Positions 1-7,997 of a DNA stretch of 64,000 nucleotides are shown one piece after another. Position numbers and translations under genes: made by a program. Under the pieces are notes generated by a model. The model had not been told where the DNA came from and did no database searches. It saw only the letters and a program-made list of their open reading frames with translations. This DNA comes from Rothia endophytica (GTDB lineage Bacteria > Actinomycetota > Actinomycetes > Actinomycetales > Micrococcaceae). The stretch covers positions 1 to 64,000 of the forward strand of contig NZ_CAKMSJ010000008.1 in assembly GCF_928381505.1 (NCBI RefSeq), given 5' to 3'. Numbering within the stretch: the stretch's first letter is position 1; every line of letters begins with the position of its first letter.

Positions 1-1323
1 CTCTACCTCTGCTGAGGTTTCTGACCTTGCGCTGCGGGAGATGCCGTTAATTTCGTTGGGCACCTCAGGCAGGTCAACTGATTCAAAGACTTCAGCTTCG
101 CCCTGACCAATTTTTGCTAGCGAAATGACATGTAGCTTCTTGCTGGCAGGGTCGGTGACATAGGCGGTTTGGCCGTCCACCCAGATGGCGGGGCGGGGGT
201 CCTGCCACACGGTGGATTCCTCCCAGGAGTCCATAACATCAACAGAGCCCAGCTCAGCGCCGTCCTCAGCGTAGAAGCGCAACTTGCCGTCGGTGGTGAG
301 CAGCAAATGTTCGCCCTGCTCACCGCGGGCTAGAGAACGGAAGGTGTAAGAAACGCCCTCAGGTAGCGCTACCTTGGTGCGGGTTTCAGCCTCGGTGTCA
401 ATGACAGAGAACTGCTCGGGGCGTTCAAGCTCGGCCTCTTTATCGGTCTTGTAGTCAGCCAAAACAAAGTGGGAGGCCTTAGAGCCTGCCTGGTTTCCTG
501 AACGGGAGTAGGGGTCCTCTGGGTTGCTGACCTTGGTGAAAGCGCCATCTTTATAAATGAGGGCGCCGTCCTGGCACCCCACGGTGATGACATCATCCGC
601 AGCCACTGCCTCGCCGTGAATGCCTGGGCATTCTTTGTTTTCTACGATGGTCTTGCCTTCAGCATCGACCACAGCTGCACCGCTGCGCTCTTCTTCGTTG
701 CCCACGGCTACCAGGTAGCGGTCATTGTCCAGGGGAATCGCTAGGCCGTGGTGGGGCTCAGGGAGGGTCACCGTGGTTGTTTCGAGCGTGGAGGCAGTGC
801 GCTGGTCTTCGCCGGTCAGGTCAGCTGGGTTATAGACATCGAAGGTGCCGGTTTTATCGGCAAACATCGCGCTTTTGCCGTGATCTACGATGACGTGGCC
901 GGTACCCTCGGCTGCAAAGCTCAGTGATGTGAGGGTGGGAGCGGTGGTGTAGTAGTGGTCGTGGTCCCCGTGCTCCTGCGTCCAGGCGCCCATGTCCAGC
1001 ATGGTGTAGGAGTTGCCATCTGCGACCACCATATGGCGGTTGTCCCCGGCAGGGTTGAGCCTCAAGAAACCTTCTTTTTCAATGGTTTCGAGCACCTCAA
1101 AGGTCTTGCCATCCAGGACCATGACCCCGCCATCATAGGTGAGTGCTAAGCGGGATGAGGGGGCTGATGCTTCTTTGATATCAGCCTGGGTTGCGGTGCT
1201 AGAGGTTGCTGGTGAGCTGGTAGCTGGGGCGCTGGAGGGGGAGGCCGAACTGCAGCCTGCCAGCGCAAGAGCGGCAATGCAGGTGACGGCAGATAGGGTT
1301 AATCGGTGTTTCGGTGTAAGCAT
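1..1323 (-). CDS. AztD-like zinc metallochaperone lipoprotein (3' end outside window)
   Basis: The reading frame is open from an ATG at 1323 to the window edge, 441 codons with no stop, so the gene is partial. The N-terminus has a basic start, a hydrophobic stretch and a lipobox (L-A-G-C, lipidated Cys about residue 24), followed by a Ser/Thr/Ala linker, as in exported lipoproteins. The body has repeated blade-like segments (YDGGVMVLDGKTFEVLE, then RLNPAGDNRHMVVADG) of the kind seen in beta-propellers. A His/Asp cluster HGDHDHYY lies near residues 118-125. This arrangement matches what I know of AztD-type periplasmic zinc chaperones, which pass zinc to the AztC binding protein of an ABC importer. 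A Zur-like box just upstream supports a zinc role. The transporter genes, if linked, would lie left of the window. Other secreted propeller proteins remain possible. Confidence 0.65.
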   Translation of the reverse strand, partial: MLTPKHRLTLSAVTCIAALALAGCSSASPSSAPATSSPATSSTATQADIKEASAPSSRLALTYDGGVMVLDGKTFEVLETIEKEGFLRLNPAGDNRHMVVADGNSYTMLDMGAWTQEHGDHDHYYTTAPTLTSLSFAAEGTGHVIVDHGKSAMFADKTGTFDVYNPADLTGEDQRTASTLETTTVTLPEPHHGLAIPLDNDRYLVAVGNEEERSGAAVVDAEGKTIVENKECPGIHGEAVAADDVITVGCQDGALIYKDGAFTKVSNPEDPYSRSGNQAGSKASHFVLADYKTDKEAELERPEQFSVIDTEAETRTKVALPEGVSYTFRSLARGEQGEHLLLTTDGKLRFYAEDGAELGSVDVMDSWEESTVWQDPRPAIWVDGQTAYVTDPASKKLHVISLAKIGQGEAEVFESVDLPEVPNEINGISRSARSETSAEVE

Positions 1324-1342
1324 GAAAACAGCATAACTTAAA

Positions 1343-1357
1343 TGAGAACTATTTGCA
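1343..1357. promoter_or_regulatory. candidate Zur box upstream of the AztD-like gene
   Basis: The 15-mer TGAGAACTATTTGCA sits 19 bases upstream of the start codon. It matches the actinobacterial Zur consensus as I recall it (TGAAAATNATTTTCA) at 11 of 14 fixed positions and keeps partial dyad symmetry. The position is right for repression of a zinc-uptake gene. This is a by-eye motif match. Confidence 0.4.
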
Positions 1358-1365
1358 TAAGAGGG

Positions 1366-1403
1366 TCAAAAAGAACGGGAGCCCACCGAGGTGGCTCCCG
1401 TTC
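1366..1403 (-). terminator. intrinsic terminator after manC
   Basis: Read on the minus strand, GAACGGGAGCCACC pairs with its complement (one bulged base, loop of three), and the stem is followed by TTCTTTTT. It lies 16 bases beyond the stop of the guanylyltransferase gene and upstream of the AztD-like gene, so the two minus-strand genes are probably separate transcripts. Confidence 0.8.
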
Positions 1404-1418
1404 CAGTGTTGTTTTAGC

Positions 1419-2528
1419 CTAAAGCAGGTTGTTCAGACCCTGTTCCTTGAGCTTAGCAACGGTGTTTTTCACGCTCTGCGCGTCATCCCTCACGGTGACC
1501 AAGAGCGCATCTGCGGTATCAACAATCACCACGTCAGAAATACCAATGACCGAAATTTTACGGTGGGTGTTATTGACGATAATTCCGGTGGAATCCTCGG
1601 TAATGACATTGTTTTTATCGCCCAGAACAAAGAGATCATCGCCGGTTTTCTTGATGTTCAGGCGGGCAACCGCGTCAAAGTCACCAACATCGTCCCAGCT
1701 AAAGGAGCCGGGAACCATGGCGACATCACCTGCTGCTGCGGCGGGTTCAGCCACAGCATAGTCAATGGCGGTCTTAGGTAGGGTGTCCCAAAGTCTATTC
1801 ATGGTGGCGTCGCGTTCTGGGGTGTCCCAGGCGCGAGCAATCTGCATGATCCCTTCATAAAGCTCCGGCTCATTAGCTTCGATATGCTTCAACATGAGCT
1901 GGGCTGGGGCTACGAACATGCCTGCATTCCAGGTGTAATCACCGGTTGCAAGATAAGCGCTTGCGGTCTGGGCGTCCGGCTTTTCTACGAACTCCTCGAC
2001 GGCGAGAGCGTTGGGGGCATCCTTGACACCCAAGCTCTTGCTGGCCTTGATATAACCAAAAGCGGTGGAGGGTTCGGTTGGTGCGATACCGATGGTGACC
2101 ACCTTGCCGGTGGCAGCGGCAGCAACAGCTTCACGAACTACCGCCTGGAAGTCTTCAACCGGATCAATCACATGGTCTGCAGCAAAGGAGCCGATAATTG
2201 CTTCAGGGTCCCGCTGGTAGAGAATTGCGCTGGCAAGGCCAATAGCTGCGGCAGAATCCCTGGGTGATGGTTCGAGGACGAGGTCTGAGCCCCGGAGTTC
2301 ACGCAGCTGCTGGGTGACAGCATTAGCGTGAGCCTCGCCGGTAATTACCATGACTCCGTCGGCTGCAAGATCAACCAGTCGATCATAGGTAGCACGGAGC
2401 AGGGAAGAGCCTGTTCCGGTCAGGTCAAGAAGGAATTTAGGTTCTACCGCACGAGATAGGGGCCAGAGGCGTGAGCCCACTCCGCCGGCCGGAATGAGGG
2501 GGTAGAACCGTTCAAGTGGTGTTCTCAT
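1419..2528 (-). CDS. manC: mannose-1-phosphate guanylyltransferase
   Basis: Makes GDP-mannose from mannose-1-phosphate and GTP in the cytoplasm, the mannosyl donor for lipoglycans, polyprenyl-phosphate mannose and thus protein O-mannosylation. The 369-residue product opens with the nucleotidyltransferase signature GGVGSRLWPLSR (residues about 15-26). It has the sugar-nucleotide motif FVEKPD (near 180) and NAGMFV (near 200), as in GDP-mannose pyrophosphorylases. There is no C-terminal cupin, so it is the short single-function form rather than a bifunctional ManC with phosphomannose isomerase. It stands alone between divergent sdhC and the AztD-like gene, and ends at a strong terminator. The protein mannosyltransferase near 52 kb is a plausible indirect consumer of its product. 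Confidence 0.9.
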   Translation of the reverse strand: MRTPLERFYPLIPAGGVGSRLWPLSRAVEPKFLLDLTGTGSSLLRATYDRLVDLAADGVMVITGEAHANAVTQQLRELRGSDLVLEPSPRDSAAAIGLASAILYQRDPEAIIGSFAADHVIDPVEDFQAVVREAVAAAATGKVVTIGIAPTEPSTAFGYIKASKSLGVKDAPNALAVEEFVEKPDAQTASAYLATGDYTWNAGMFVAPAQLMLKHIEANEPELYEGIMQIARAWDTPERDATMNRLWDTLPKTAIDYAVAEPAAAAGDVAMVPGSFSWDDVGDFDAVARLNIKKTGDDLFVLGDKNNVITEDSTGIIVNNTHRKISVIGISDVVIVDTADALLVTVRDDAQSVKNTVAKLKEQGLNNLL

Positions 2529-2841
2529 CGTGTCTAAGTGTACCGATAAAGAACGTCATATTGCTGAAATGTTAGAGAGGTGTACGCCCACCCTTGCCGG
2601 GCGTGTAGCCATGAACCCCGTGGGATACCCTGCGGTATCGCGCAGAAAAAGGCAATAAAGTCATTAAAAATTGCCCTAATTTCCGGTCAATGAGCTAAGA
2701 ATCTGACTGACACAATGTCATTATCACTCCTAAAAACCTGCTAACCTAACTGTTGAGTAGAACACACACTAGGTTGTTGTGCGGGTAGCTCGCGCAGGCA
2801 GATTAGAGCTGCTTCAACCGCATTACACAGGAGGTTATTCA
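2529..2841. other. divergent intergenic region between manC and sdhC
   Basis: About 310 bases without a gene. It must carry the manC promoter on the minus strand and the sdh promoter on the plus strand. I see the palindrome TGACA-CAA-TGTCA at 2708-2720 and AT-rich stretches around 2655-2690, but no convincing -35/-10 pair. A GTG at 2779 is in frame with sdhC but lacks a ribosome site. Confidence 0.5.
2708..2720. promoter_or_regulatory. candidate operator upstream of sdhCDAB
   Basis: TGACACAATGTCA is an inverted repeat with 5-base arms and a 3-base centre, about 120 bases before the sdhC start. A dimeric regulator could bind it. I cannot assign a regulator. Confidence 0.3.
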
Positions 2842-3222
2842 GTGCCGAATACATCCAAGGGCACGCTGTACCGTGGCCGCGAAGGTATGTGGTCATGGGT
2901 TGCCCACCGCATTACCGGTATTGCTATTTTCTTTTTCTTGCTGGTCCACGTCCTTGATACCGCGGTAGTCCGTGTATCTCCGGAGGCCTACAACGCCGTT
3001 ATGAGCGTCTACAAGAACCCCATTATGGGTGCCGGTGAAGCTGTATTAGTTGCAGCTATCGTTTATCACGCTTTTAACGGTATCCGTATCATCCTCATTG
3101 ACTTCTGGAAGAACGGTGCCCGCAACCAGAAGGGCTTGCTGTGGGGAGTGCTCGTTCTCTGGGCAGTCGTCATGATTCCTTTCATTATCCGTCACGCAAT
3201 GCTCGTACTTGGGGGTCACTAG
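2842..3222 (+). CDS. sdhC: succinate dehydrogenase cytochrome b556 subunit
   Basis: Membrane anchor of complex II, helping to bind haem b and quinone. I choose the GTG at 2842 because AGGAGG lies at 2829-2834, seven bases upstream. It gives a 126-residue protein beginning PNTSKGTLYRGREGMWSW, as in other actinobacterial SdhC proteins. The longer frame from 2779 has no ribosome site. Three membrane segments are visible, with VAHRITG before the first. The His in LVHVLD and in IVYHAFNGIR are candidate haem ligands. It is first in sdhCDAB, three bases ahead of sdhD. Confidence 0.9.
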   Translation: MPNTSKGTLYRGREGMWSWVAHRITGIAIFFFLLVHVLDTAVVRVSPEAYNAVMSVYKNPIMGAGEAVLVAAIVYHAFNGIRIILIDFWKNGARNQKGLLWGVLVLWAVVMIPFIIRHAMLVLGGH

Positions 3223-3225
3223 GCC

Positions 3226-3711
3226 ATGGCAACACCGCTGAAAACTAAGATTTCTGTTCCCCGTAGCCGTGATAACAGCATTTCGGGCGTTAAGTACAAC
3301 CGTTCATCCTCCAAGCGCAACAATTTTGAGATGGCAGCCTGGCTCTACATGCGTATCTCCGGTGTGCTACTGGTCGTACTGATTTTCGGTCACCTCTTTG
3401 TCAACCTCATGATGGGCGAAGGCGTACACCGCATTGACTTCGGCTTCGTGGGCGGTAAGCTCGCCAACCCCTTCTGGCAGGTTTGGGATCTGCTGTTGCT
3501 CTGGCTAGCTATGCTTCACGGCACCAACGGTATGCGCGTCATCATCGATGACTATGCAGAGAAGGACGGCGTACGTTTCGTTCTTAAGGTTGCGCTCTTC
3601 CTCGCCTCAGCCTTCGTCATTCTTCTGGGCACCCTGGTCATCTTTACCTTAGACCCCTGCCCCGCTGGTGCTGATCCCGAGCTTCTTGCGTCCTTCTGCA
3701 CCGCCCCCTAA
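3226..3711 (+). CDS. sdhD: succinate dehydrogenase hydrophobic membrane anchor subunit
   Basis: Second membrane subunit of complex II. The 161-residue protein has a hydrophilic basic N-terminus of about 35 residues, then three membrane segments. The first contains the conserved pattern WLYMRISGVLLVVLIFGHLF, and LAMLHGTNGMRVIIDDY follows the second. The His residues in GHLF and LHGTNG are candidate haem or quinone-site residues. It starts three bases after sdhC, so the two are translated together, and sdhA follows after 41 bases. The C-terminus (CPAGADPELLASFCTAP) is short and polar. Confidence 0.88.
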   Translation: MATPLKTKISVPRSRDNSISGVKYNRSSSKRNNFEMAAWLYMRISGVLLVVLIFGHLFVNLMMGEGVHRIDFGFVGGKLANPFWQVWDLLLLWLAMLHGTNGMRVIIDDYAEKDGVRFVLKVALFLASAFVILLGTLVIFTLDPCPAGADPELLASFCTAP

Positions 3712-3752
3712 GTTTTCTAAGAACGAGACACTGAAGAAAGAAGCATTGACTA

Positions 3753-5516
3753 ATGCAGGTACATAAGTACGATGTCGTGATTATTGGTGCCGGTGGCGCC
3801 GGCATGCGCGCAGCAATTGAAGCTGGTCAGCGCGTCCGCACCGCTGTTCTCACCAAGCTTTACCCCACCCGCTCCCACACCGGTGCAGCCCAGGGCGGCA
3901 TGTGTGCAGCCCTTGCCAACGTCGAAGAAGACAACTGGGAATGGCACACCTTTGACACCATCAAGGGCGGGGACTACCTCGTTGACCAGGATTCAGCAGA
4001 GGTTATGGCTAAGGAAGCCATCGAAGCTGTGCTGGATCTTGAAAAGATGGGTCTGCCCTTCAACCGAACCCCTGAAGGCCGCATCGACCAGCGACGCTTT
4101 GGCGGTCACACCCGTGACCACGGTAAAGCGCCCGTGCGCCGCGCCTGCTACGCAGCAGACCGCACCGGCCACATGATTCTGCAGACCCTGTACCAGAACT
4201 GCGTTAAGCACAACGTTGAGTTCTACAACGAGTACTATGTGCTTGATCTGGTCATGGTTGAAGATGAGGACGGCGTCCGCCGCCCTGCAGGCGTGGTCTC
4301 TTATGACCTGGCAACCGGTGACGTCCACGTTTTCCAGGCCAAGTCCATCATCTTTGCCTCAGGTGGCTGTGGCAAGATCTTCAAGACCACTTCCAACGCC
4401 CACACCCTCACCGGTGACGGCATGGCGATTGCTCTGCGCAACGGCATTCCCCTGGAAGATATGGAGTTCGTGCAGTTCCACCCGACCGGTTTGGCTGGTC
4501 TGGGCATCCTGGTCTCTGAGGCAGCCCGCGGTGAAGGTGGCATTCTGCGTAACTCAGACGGTGAACGCTTTATGGAACGCTACGCGCCGACCATTAAAGA
4601 CCTGGCACCCCGCGATATCGTTGCCCGCTCTATGGCGAACGAAGTGCGTGAAGGCCGCGGCTGTGGCCCCAACAAGGACTACGTCCTGCTGGACCTCACC
4701 CACCTGGAACCCTCACACATCGATGAGAAGCTACCGGACATCACCGAGTTCGCACGCACCTACCTGGGCGTTGAACCCTACACCGAGCCCGTGCCCGTGT
4801 TCCCCACCGCTCACTACGCAATGGGTGGTATCCCCACCAACATCAAGGCTGAAGTTCACGCTAACTCAGAGGACATCATCCCCGGTCTCTACGCTGCCGG
4901 TGAGGTAGCTTGTGTGTCTGTACACGGTTCAAACCGCCTGGGCACCAACTCCCTGCTGGACATCAACGTTTTCGGTAAGCGCGCCGGTATGTACGCTGCT
5001 GAATACGCCGCAAGCGCCGACTTCCTGCCCGTCCCCGACGATGCAGCCGACGAAACCCTGGCATTGCTCAACCAGATCCGCAACGGTGAAGGCACCGAAA
5101 AGGTAGGCCAGCTCCGTAAGGAACTGCAGGACGTTATGGACGCCGACATGCAGGTATTCCGCACCGAAGAGACCATCCACAACGCCGTCAACAAGATTGT
5201 TGAACTCGAAGAGCGCTACAAGAACATCCAGATCCAGGACAAGGGCAAGCGCTTCAACCTGGACCTGCTTGAAGGCGTTGAACTGGGCTTCCTCCTGGAA
5301 CTTGCCAAGGTCATGTCGGTCGCTGCCCTGCACCGTAAGGAATCCCGCGGCGGTCACTTCCGCGAGGATTACCCCGACCGCGACGATGCTAACTTCATGA
5401 AGCACTCAATGGTCTACCGCGATGAGACCACCGAGATGGAAGGCATCAAGGGTCTGCGTTTCGACACCAAGCCCGTGACCTTCACCCGCTACGAACCGAT
5501 GGAGCGTAAGTACTAA
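3753..5516 (+). CDS. sdhA: succinate dehydrogenase flavoprotein subunit
   Basis: Catalytic subunit of complex II, oxidising succinate to fumarate with covalently bound FAD on the cytoplasmic face. The 587-residue protein has the dinucleotide fold IIGAGGAGMRAAIEAG (residues 10-25). The motif SHTGAAQGG contains the His (about residue 42) that attaches FAD in this family. Further landmarks are GGHTRDHGKAPVRRACYAAD, FVQFHPTGL, the active-site segment TAHYAMGGI and HGSNRLGTNSLLD, followed by the C-terminal helical domain. The length is normal. It is preceded by sdhD and followed one base later by sdhB. Fumarase at 37.6-39 kb acts on its product. Confidence 0.97.
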   Translation: MQVHKYDVVIIGAGGAGMRAAIEAGQRVRTAVLTKLYPTRSHTGAAQGGMCAALANVEEDNWEWHTFDTIKGGDYLVDQDSAEVMAKEAIEAVLDLEKMGLPFNRTPEGRIDQRRFGGHTRDHGKAPVRRACYAADRTGHMILQTLYQNCVKHNVEFYNEYYVLDLVMVEDEDGVRRPAGVVSYDLATGDVHVFQAKSIIFASGGCGKIFKTTSNAHTLTGDGMAIALRNGIPLEDMEFVQFHPTGLAGLGILVSEAARGEGGILRNSDGERFMERYAPTIKDLAPRDIVARSMANEVREGRGCGPNKDYVLLDLTHLEPSHIDEKLPDITEFARTYLGVEPYTEPVPVFPTAHYAMGGIPTNIKAEVHANSEDIIPGLYAAGEVACVSVHGSNRLGTNSLLDINVFGKRAGMYAAEYAASADFLPVPDDAADETLALLNQIRNGEGTEKVGQLRKELQDVMDADMQVFRTEETIHNAVNKIVELEERYKNIQIQDKGKRFNLDLLEGVELGFLLELAKVMSVAALHRKESRGGHFREDYPDRDDANFMKHSMVYRDETTEMEGIKGLRFDTKPVTFTRYEPMERKY

Positions 5517-5517
5517 A

Positions 5518-6303
5518 ATGGCTGATTTTGAAGCACGTGAACCAGAATCAAAGGTTCAGCTAGCATCTGAAACCGGTGGCGCGGACGCAATCCCCACCTT
5601 TGACATCACCGTTCAGGTACGCCGCTACGACCCGGAACTGTCGGCAGAAGCGCACTGGGACGAATTCCAGCTCACCATGTACGGCACCGACCGTGTACTG
5701 GATGCCCTGCACAAGATTAAGTGGGAGATTGACGGTTCGCTGTCTTTCCGCCGCTCCTGTGCACACGGTATCTGTGGCTCGGACGCCATGCGCATCAACG
5801 GCCGCAACCGCCTAGCCTGCAAGACCCTGCTCAAGGACCTTGACCTGGCTAAGCCGATTACCGTTGAGCCCATCAAAGGTCTGCCCTGCGAGAAGGACCT
5901 CATTGTCGATATGGAGCCCTTCTTCCAGGCCTACCGTGAGGTCATGCCCTTCTTGGTCAATGACACCCACGAGCCTGAGCGTGAGCGCTACCAGTCCCAG
6001 GAAGACCGCGCTCGCTTTGATGACACCACCAAGTGCATCCTCTGCGCAGCCTGCACCTCCTCCTGCCCCGTCTTCTGGACCGACGGCCAGTACTTCGGCC
6101 CGGCAGCTATCGTCAACGCCCACCGCTTCATCTTCGATTCACGCGATGACGCCGGCGATATGCGACTGGAAATCCTCAACGACAAAGAAGGCGTCTGGCG
6201 CTGCCGTACCACCTTCAACTGCACCGAGGCTTGCCCCCGCGGTATTGAAATCACCAAGGCTATCGCCGAGGTCAAGCAGGCAATTCTTGCCCGCTCACTC
6301 TAG
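5518..6303 (+). CDS. sdhB: succinate dehydrogenase iron-sulfur subunit
   Basis: Carries electrons from FAD to quinone through three iron-sulfur centres. In the 261-residue protein the N-terminal ferredoxin-like domain has the 2Fe-2S ligands in RRSCAHGICGSDAM and a later Cys in RLACKTLL. The C-terminal domain has CILCAACTSSCPVFW and CTEACPRGIEI for the 4Fe-4S and 3Fe-4S centres. There is an N-terminal extension of about 25 residues (EAREPESKVQLASETGG), typical of actinobacterial forms. It is the last gene of the operon, with one base between the sdhA stop and this ATG. A long hairpin follows its stop codon. Confidence 0.97.
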   Translation: MADFEAREPESKVQLASETGGADAIPTFDITVQVRRYDPELSAEAHWDEFQLTMYGTDRVLDALHKIKWEIDGSLSFRRSCAHGICGSDAMRINGRNRLACKTLLKDLDLAKPITVEPIKGLPCEKDLIVDMEPFFQAYREVMPFLVNDTHEPERERYQSQEDRARFDDTTKCILCAACTSSCPVFWTDGQYFGPAAIVNAHRFIFDSRDDAGDMRLEILNDKEGVWRCRTTFNCTEACPRGIEITKAIAEVKQAILARSL

Positions 6304-6318
6304 CCTCTAGAGAACCTA

Positions 6319-6374
6319 CAGGACGCCGCCGCGCCCCACCTGCCACCAGGGCAGGGGAGCGCGGCGGCGTCCTG
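6319..6374. terminator. strong hairpin ending the sdh operon
   Basis: A 16-base arm (CAGGACGCCGCCGCGC, 6319-6334) pairs perfectly with 6359-6374. The apical part also pairs (CCTGCC with GGCAGG). There is no T-run, so it may act as a GC-rich terminator or protect the 3' end. It lies 15 bases after the sdhB stop. Confidence 0.7.
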
Positions 6375-6473
6375 CGTCTGGTGGAGAAGTGTCACAGAAG
6401 CGTCATAGAGCGGGCGGGGCTTCACGAGCGGTCTCACTTCGCAGGATCGCGGGGCAGCGGTTATCTTAGATGT

Positions 6474-7688
6474 ATGTCTTCTTCAGCAGCGACCACCCTT
6501 GATGTGAACTCCCCAATCTTTGGGCAGCGCCTTCGCACGCTCACCCCGGAGCTCATCCGCTTCCGCCGTGAGGTACATGCCAACCCCGAGTTGTCCTACC
6601 TGGAGAAGAAAACCACCGAGCGCATCTTTAGCGCTCTGACTGAGGCCGGGTTGAAGCCTAAGCACCTCAAGGGCACGGGTTGCTACGTTGATGTGGGGGA
6701 GGGACCTTTTGCGGCGGCCTTCCGCGCCGACATCGACGCGCTGCCCATTCAAGAAGAAACCGATTTACCCTACGCCTCCACGGTCAACGGGGTCATGCAC
6801 GCCTGCGGGCACGACATCCACCAGACCGTCATGCTGGGCGTTGCCATCGCCCTGCACCGCCTGCACAAGGAAAACCCGCTGGGCGCCAGCATTCGTATTA
6901 TTTTCCAGCCGGCTGAGGAACAGCTGCCCGGTGGCGCTGTCGATGTGCTGGCTCAGGGCATCCTTGAGGGCATGCCCCGCGCCTTTGCGCTCCACTGTGA
7001 GCCCAAGGTGGATGTGGGCAAAATTGGCACCCGTATCGGGGCGATTACCAGTGCGTCTGACACCATCAAAATCAGCCTTAAGGGCAGGGGCGGTCATACC
7101 TCACGCCCGCACCTGACCGAAGACATCGTTTATGCTCTGAGTCAGATCGCTATCAATGTGCCAGCTGTGCTCTCTCGTAAGACCGACGTGCGCAGCGGGG
7201 TTCTGGTGGTCTGGGGCCAGATTGAAGCGGGGGTTGCCCCCAATGCCATCCCCTCAACCGCCTTTTTGGCAGGTACCATGCGCTGCCTGGATGCGGATGT
7301 GTGGAAGCAGGCGGGTTCAATTCTTGACGAAGTGGTTGAACAGATCGCTGCCCCCTACAACGTCGAGGTGGAGCTGGAGCACTTCCGCGGCGTCCCGCCG
7401 GCGGTTAATACTGAAGACGAGGTTGCTATGCTCGAAAACGCAGCCCGCGCGGAGCTGGGGGAGGACGCAGTGGTGCTGGTTGAGCAGTCCATGGGCGGCG
7501 AAGATTTCGCCTGGATGCTGCAAGAAGTGCCCGGTGCCCTCATTCGTTTGGGTACCCGTGTGCCCGGAGGCTACACCTTTGATCTGCACCGCGGGGACTA
7601 TGCCCCCGATGAACGTGCCATTGAAGCTGGGGTGCGCGTCATGGCAGCCACAGCCCTCCGCGCTATCCGCGCTGAGCTGGCCCGTTAG
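6474..7688 (+). CDS. M20 family amidohydrolase
   Basis: Cytoplasmic di-metal hydrolase of the M20/HipO-like family, which cleaves amide bonds of N-acyl amino acids or related compounds; the substrate is unknown. I choose ATG 6474 (MSSSAATTLDVNSPIF), which gives 404 residues, the usual family length. A frame extending to 6381 would overlap the terminator region and adds unlikely sequence. Visible motifs are FRREVHANPELSYLE, AFRADIDALPIQEET, the metal site MHACGHDIHQTVMLG, FQPAEEQLPGGA with the catalytic Glu, and MGGEDFAWMLQ near the C-terminus. The dimerisation lid lies between about residues 190 and 300. It is flanked by the sdh terminator and the nucleoside block, with no clear operon partner. 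Confidence 0.88.
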   Translation: MSSSAATTLDVNSPIFGQRLRTLTPELIRFRREVHANPELSYLEKKTTERIFSALTEAGLKPKHLKGTGCYVDVGEGPFAAAFRADIDALPIQEETDLPYASTVNGVMHACGHDIHQTVMLGVAIALHRLHKENPLGASIRIIFQPAEEQLPGGAVDVLAQGILEGMPRAFALHCEPKVDVGKIGTRIGAITSASDTIKISLKGRGGHTSRPHLTEDIVYALSQIAINVPAVLSRKTDVRSGVLVVWGQIEAGVAPNAIPSTAFLAGTMRCLDADVWKQAGSILDEVVEQIAAPYNVEVELEHFRGVPPAVNTEDEVAMLENAARAELGEDAVVLVEQSMGGEDFAWMLQEVPGALIRLGTRVPGGYTFDLHRGDYAPDERAIEAGVRVMAATALRAIRAELAR

Positions 7689-7997
7689 AGGGGTACCCTC
7701 CCTAGAGAAACGTTGCAGCGCCAAGGAAGAGAATATTTTAAAAAACCTTGAACTGGCTCGTCTCTGTTCCCAAAATCCGGCTGCTCCCGCTGTGATTAGC
7801 GTAAATAATAGGGCAGTCACTCAGGAGCACCTAGAAGTGTAGCGTGGTTCACTTATTTGCTGGGCGCCCGGAGATGAATAGAAACTTAAATCACACTAAG
7901 ATGTGTTGTGTTACGCAAAATATTCTCTGGGGCGGGTTAAAACACCGGCGCAAGGTTGCGCAGGGCACGCTTTCAGGGCCGTACGAAAAGGACCCTC
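7689..7997. other. leader region of the nucleoside-binding lipoprotein gene
   Basis: About 310 bases with no convincing gene. It includes AT-rich stretches (around 7735-7745 and 7885-7930) and a small dyad ACAC-6-GTGT at 7893-7906. The promoter for the downstream lipoprotein gene presumably lies around 7890-7930, but I cannot fix a -35/-10 pair. Short open frames here have no ribosome sites. Confidence 0.4.

Noticed and set aside
1353..1781. Plus-strand open frame of 142 codons opposite manC
   Set aside because: Antisense shadow of the guanylyltransferase gene; no ribosome site, no recognisable domain.
3784..4908. Plus-strand frames inside sdhA in another phase
   Set aside because: Overlap fully with a confirmed gene; the sequence is Pro/Ser/Ala-rich with no domain.
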